Source of the DNA: Malania oleifera
Taxonomy: Eukaryota; Streptophyta; Magnoliopsida; Santalales; Ximeniaceae
Length of the DNA stretch: 64,000 bases
Direction of reading: 5' to 3'
Assembly (NCBI RefSeq): GCF_029873635.1
Contig: NC_080424.1
Coordinates: forward strand, 861,501-925,500
The position numbers and the translations under genes were made by a program. Shown here in pieces: positions 62,168-64,000 of the stretch. Each line of letters begins with the position of its first letter. Positions within the stretch are counted from its first letter, which is position 1. The notes under the pieces are model-generated. The model saw only the letters and a list, made by a program, of their open reading frames with translations, was not told the origin of the DNA and searched no databases.

Positions 62168-64000
62168 GTTTGTACAAATTCCTCCTTTTTATTTTATTTT
62201 GTTGCTTTTTTTGCACTACAATTCATCAACTTAGGATTCCTTCACAAAGCAAAACTTTAAAAGAGACAAGGACCTTTTACCTTCTTTTAGACTTATTTTT
62301 GAAGGCCTGTTGGATCACGTACAAGGCATTCTTTTTCAATAAAATACCCAAATTGCCCTTAGTAAAAAAAAAAAAAGTTGATAATGATTAATTTTTATTC
62401 TTTATGATTCATGTGGTTGGCCACATGATTTAGAACTAACTTCTTGACAAAAGTAATAATTAATTATTGACTGAAATTAATTGGCCCTTAAATAATATTA
62501 CTCATTATTTAGTTAACGCCTTTTAACAATATTTTCTAATTTCTGACAAAAGTAACCTCAATTTAATTTCATTTGATTCAAAAGTAGCCAAAAAGAAATG
62601 CACTAGTCTTACCTTAATTTAAATTTAAATTAAATATAATATAAAATTATATTAAAATTTATCTAAATCTGCCCCAATCTAAATTTAAAGTTCAACCCAA
62701 CATAATTGAAGTTTATCACAAAAATTAATCTAACCTGTTAAAGGTCATCAAGGCACACGAAGCATCTCAGCCACTGAGTTGCGCGTGAATTAAAGACGCT
62801 CATTTTTTGTCCAAAATAAGAATTTTGGGTGAAAATGGAAGTAGGGTGAATTTTTTTACTGGCCCCAACTTCTCCTTTCAAAGGGAAAAGTTGGATTTAA
62901 CGTGTTCAGTAATCAGTTTTTCTAGCTTTTAATATTTTTAAAGAACTTTTAAAAATTTACAGACTTCAACTTTCTGAAAAAACTAAAATTTAATTTCTTT
63001 TTCTCCAAAACAGAGTTTCTACTTCATTGTTATTTTTAATTTTTTTCAAATATTACAAAACTATTAAAGCATTAATTATATTTTTTAAAAGGATTTATCC
63101 ATTTTAGTCATTTTAAATAATTTTAGGCACCTTATAATTTTTTTATTAAATGGTCAAAATAATTTTTTTCTTTTTACTGGCTCCTTTTTCATTAATGGTC
63201 AAACATTTTTAAAATAATATTAATAAATTCGTTTTTATCGTTTCCTTTTTAAACTGTTTTTTTAATAAAGAAAGTTACAAAGGGATCAAACTAAACTTAA
63301 TAGATGCATATGTAATTGTCATCAAATTTTAAATCCGTTATTCTTTTTGTGATAAGTCAATTTATAAGTAAAATGTAAAAATTTTAAATGATGGATTTTC
63401 TTTCTGTTCTTTTTTTTAAAAAAACTTTTTTTCCCATAGCTATAAAAAATTGTGGATCTCAAGAATGGTATATTTTTAATTATTAATGGATTTTAAGAGT
63501 TTTTTTTTTTTCCTACCATAAGCAATTGGGATATGAATGACTTGTTTAATTATGAAATCTATATTTTATTTTGTAACTCTAGGTTTTTAAAAAAAATTAC
63601 CTTATTTTTTAGTTTTATTACGTCAATGAGAACATTGTGAAAGAATAAAAAATAAATAAATAAATGTTAGTGAATAATTTTGTACGATTCAATAAAAACT
63701 TGAAATAAATAATGAAAATTAGTTTTTACAATAAAATTCTATTACAATTTATATGCTTCAAATTATTTAAACTAATCGAGACCCTTGAAAAATTAGCAAT
63801 TGCACACGACAGCAGCAGAAAAATTCAAGATGCCGCTTGAAATATTTATTAATGCGCTACGTGTCTATAGGGTAGTTCATCTCCATCCTATGATCTTTTT
63901 TGCCTCTCTCTGGATTCAATCGTCAGACCTCCATAGAGATGATTATGTCTCCATGGAACATTGACCATGTAATTGAATGAGCGTATTTGGGGTCATCAAA
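62168..64000 (+). other. Intron 4 of the RNA-binding protein gene, running off the window
   Basis: Starts with GTTTGT after GCG. It is AT-rich with no exon resembling the expected Tyr/Gly-rich C-terminus. No mobile element ends could be defined. Confidence 0.55.

Overview
The window is nuclear DNA of a flowering plant, very likely a eudicot with a large, transposon-rich genome. The evidence is GT-AG split genes with plastid or mitochondrial targeting, AT-rich introns and spacers, plant-type Copia, Gypsy-chromovirus, RTE and L1 elements, and plant hAT-like MITEs. I cannot name the species.

Three host genes lie on the + strand. (1) At 1054-2270 are the last four exons of HISN2, the bifunctional plastid histidine-biosynthesis enzyme HisI/HisE; its transit-peptide exon lies left of the window. 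(2) At 3420-47209 is a complete four-exon RAD52-like organellar single-strand annealing gene (RAD52-1/ODB1 type, 200 codons plus stop). Exons 1-3 lie within 2.7 kb, but exon 4 is 40.9 kb downstream. (3) From 58752 to beyond the right edge runs a gene for a single-RRM, glycine-rich RNA-binding protein of the plant RBM24/RBM38-like group; four exons are visible.

The 40,901-bp third intron of the RAD52-like gene holds most of the interest. It is a nested stack of mobile elements. An AT-rich palindromic shell, possibly a Harbinger-like MITE (8678-34647), appears to have been split by several insertions: Copia A (9323-17647, antisense), itself split by a young Gypsy chromovirus (11676-15911, perfect TSD, LTRs differing at 2 of 520 positions); a sense RTE LINE (about 19081-23990), split by two hAT-like elements (20024-21062 and 21402-22407); an antisense 5'-truncated RTE (24431-25625); and Copia B (25665-34429, sense), split by Copia C (29736-33266, antisense, perfect TSD). 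To the right are an old Gypsy relic (36826-38870), an L1-type LINE 3' fragment (about 39660-40850) and an almost full-length Tork/Tnt1-like Copia D (41458-46916, antisense).

The most unusual items are the giant intron itself; a hAT-like MITE carrying a frame-broken piece of a plant respiratory burst oxidase (RBOH) gene; and a recently moved Gypsy element with one open 3.17-kb frame although its reverse transcriptase core, RNase H and part of its integrase are missing. The 11-kb spacer 47210-58300 has no recognisable host gene. It holds a truncated Copia (about 54655-57041), MITE and LTR relics and long microsatellites. I found no bacterial-type system, CRISPR array or canonical rRNA/tRNA gene. 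Exon limits come from reading splice sites and remembered protein-family conservation, not from transcripts or searches.
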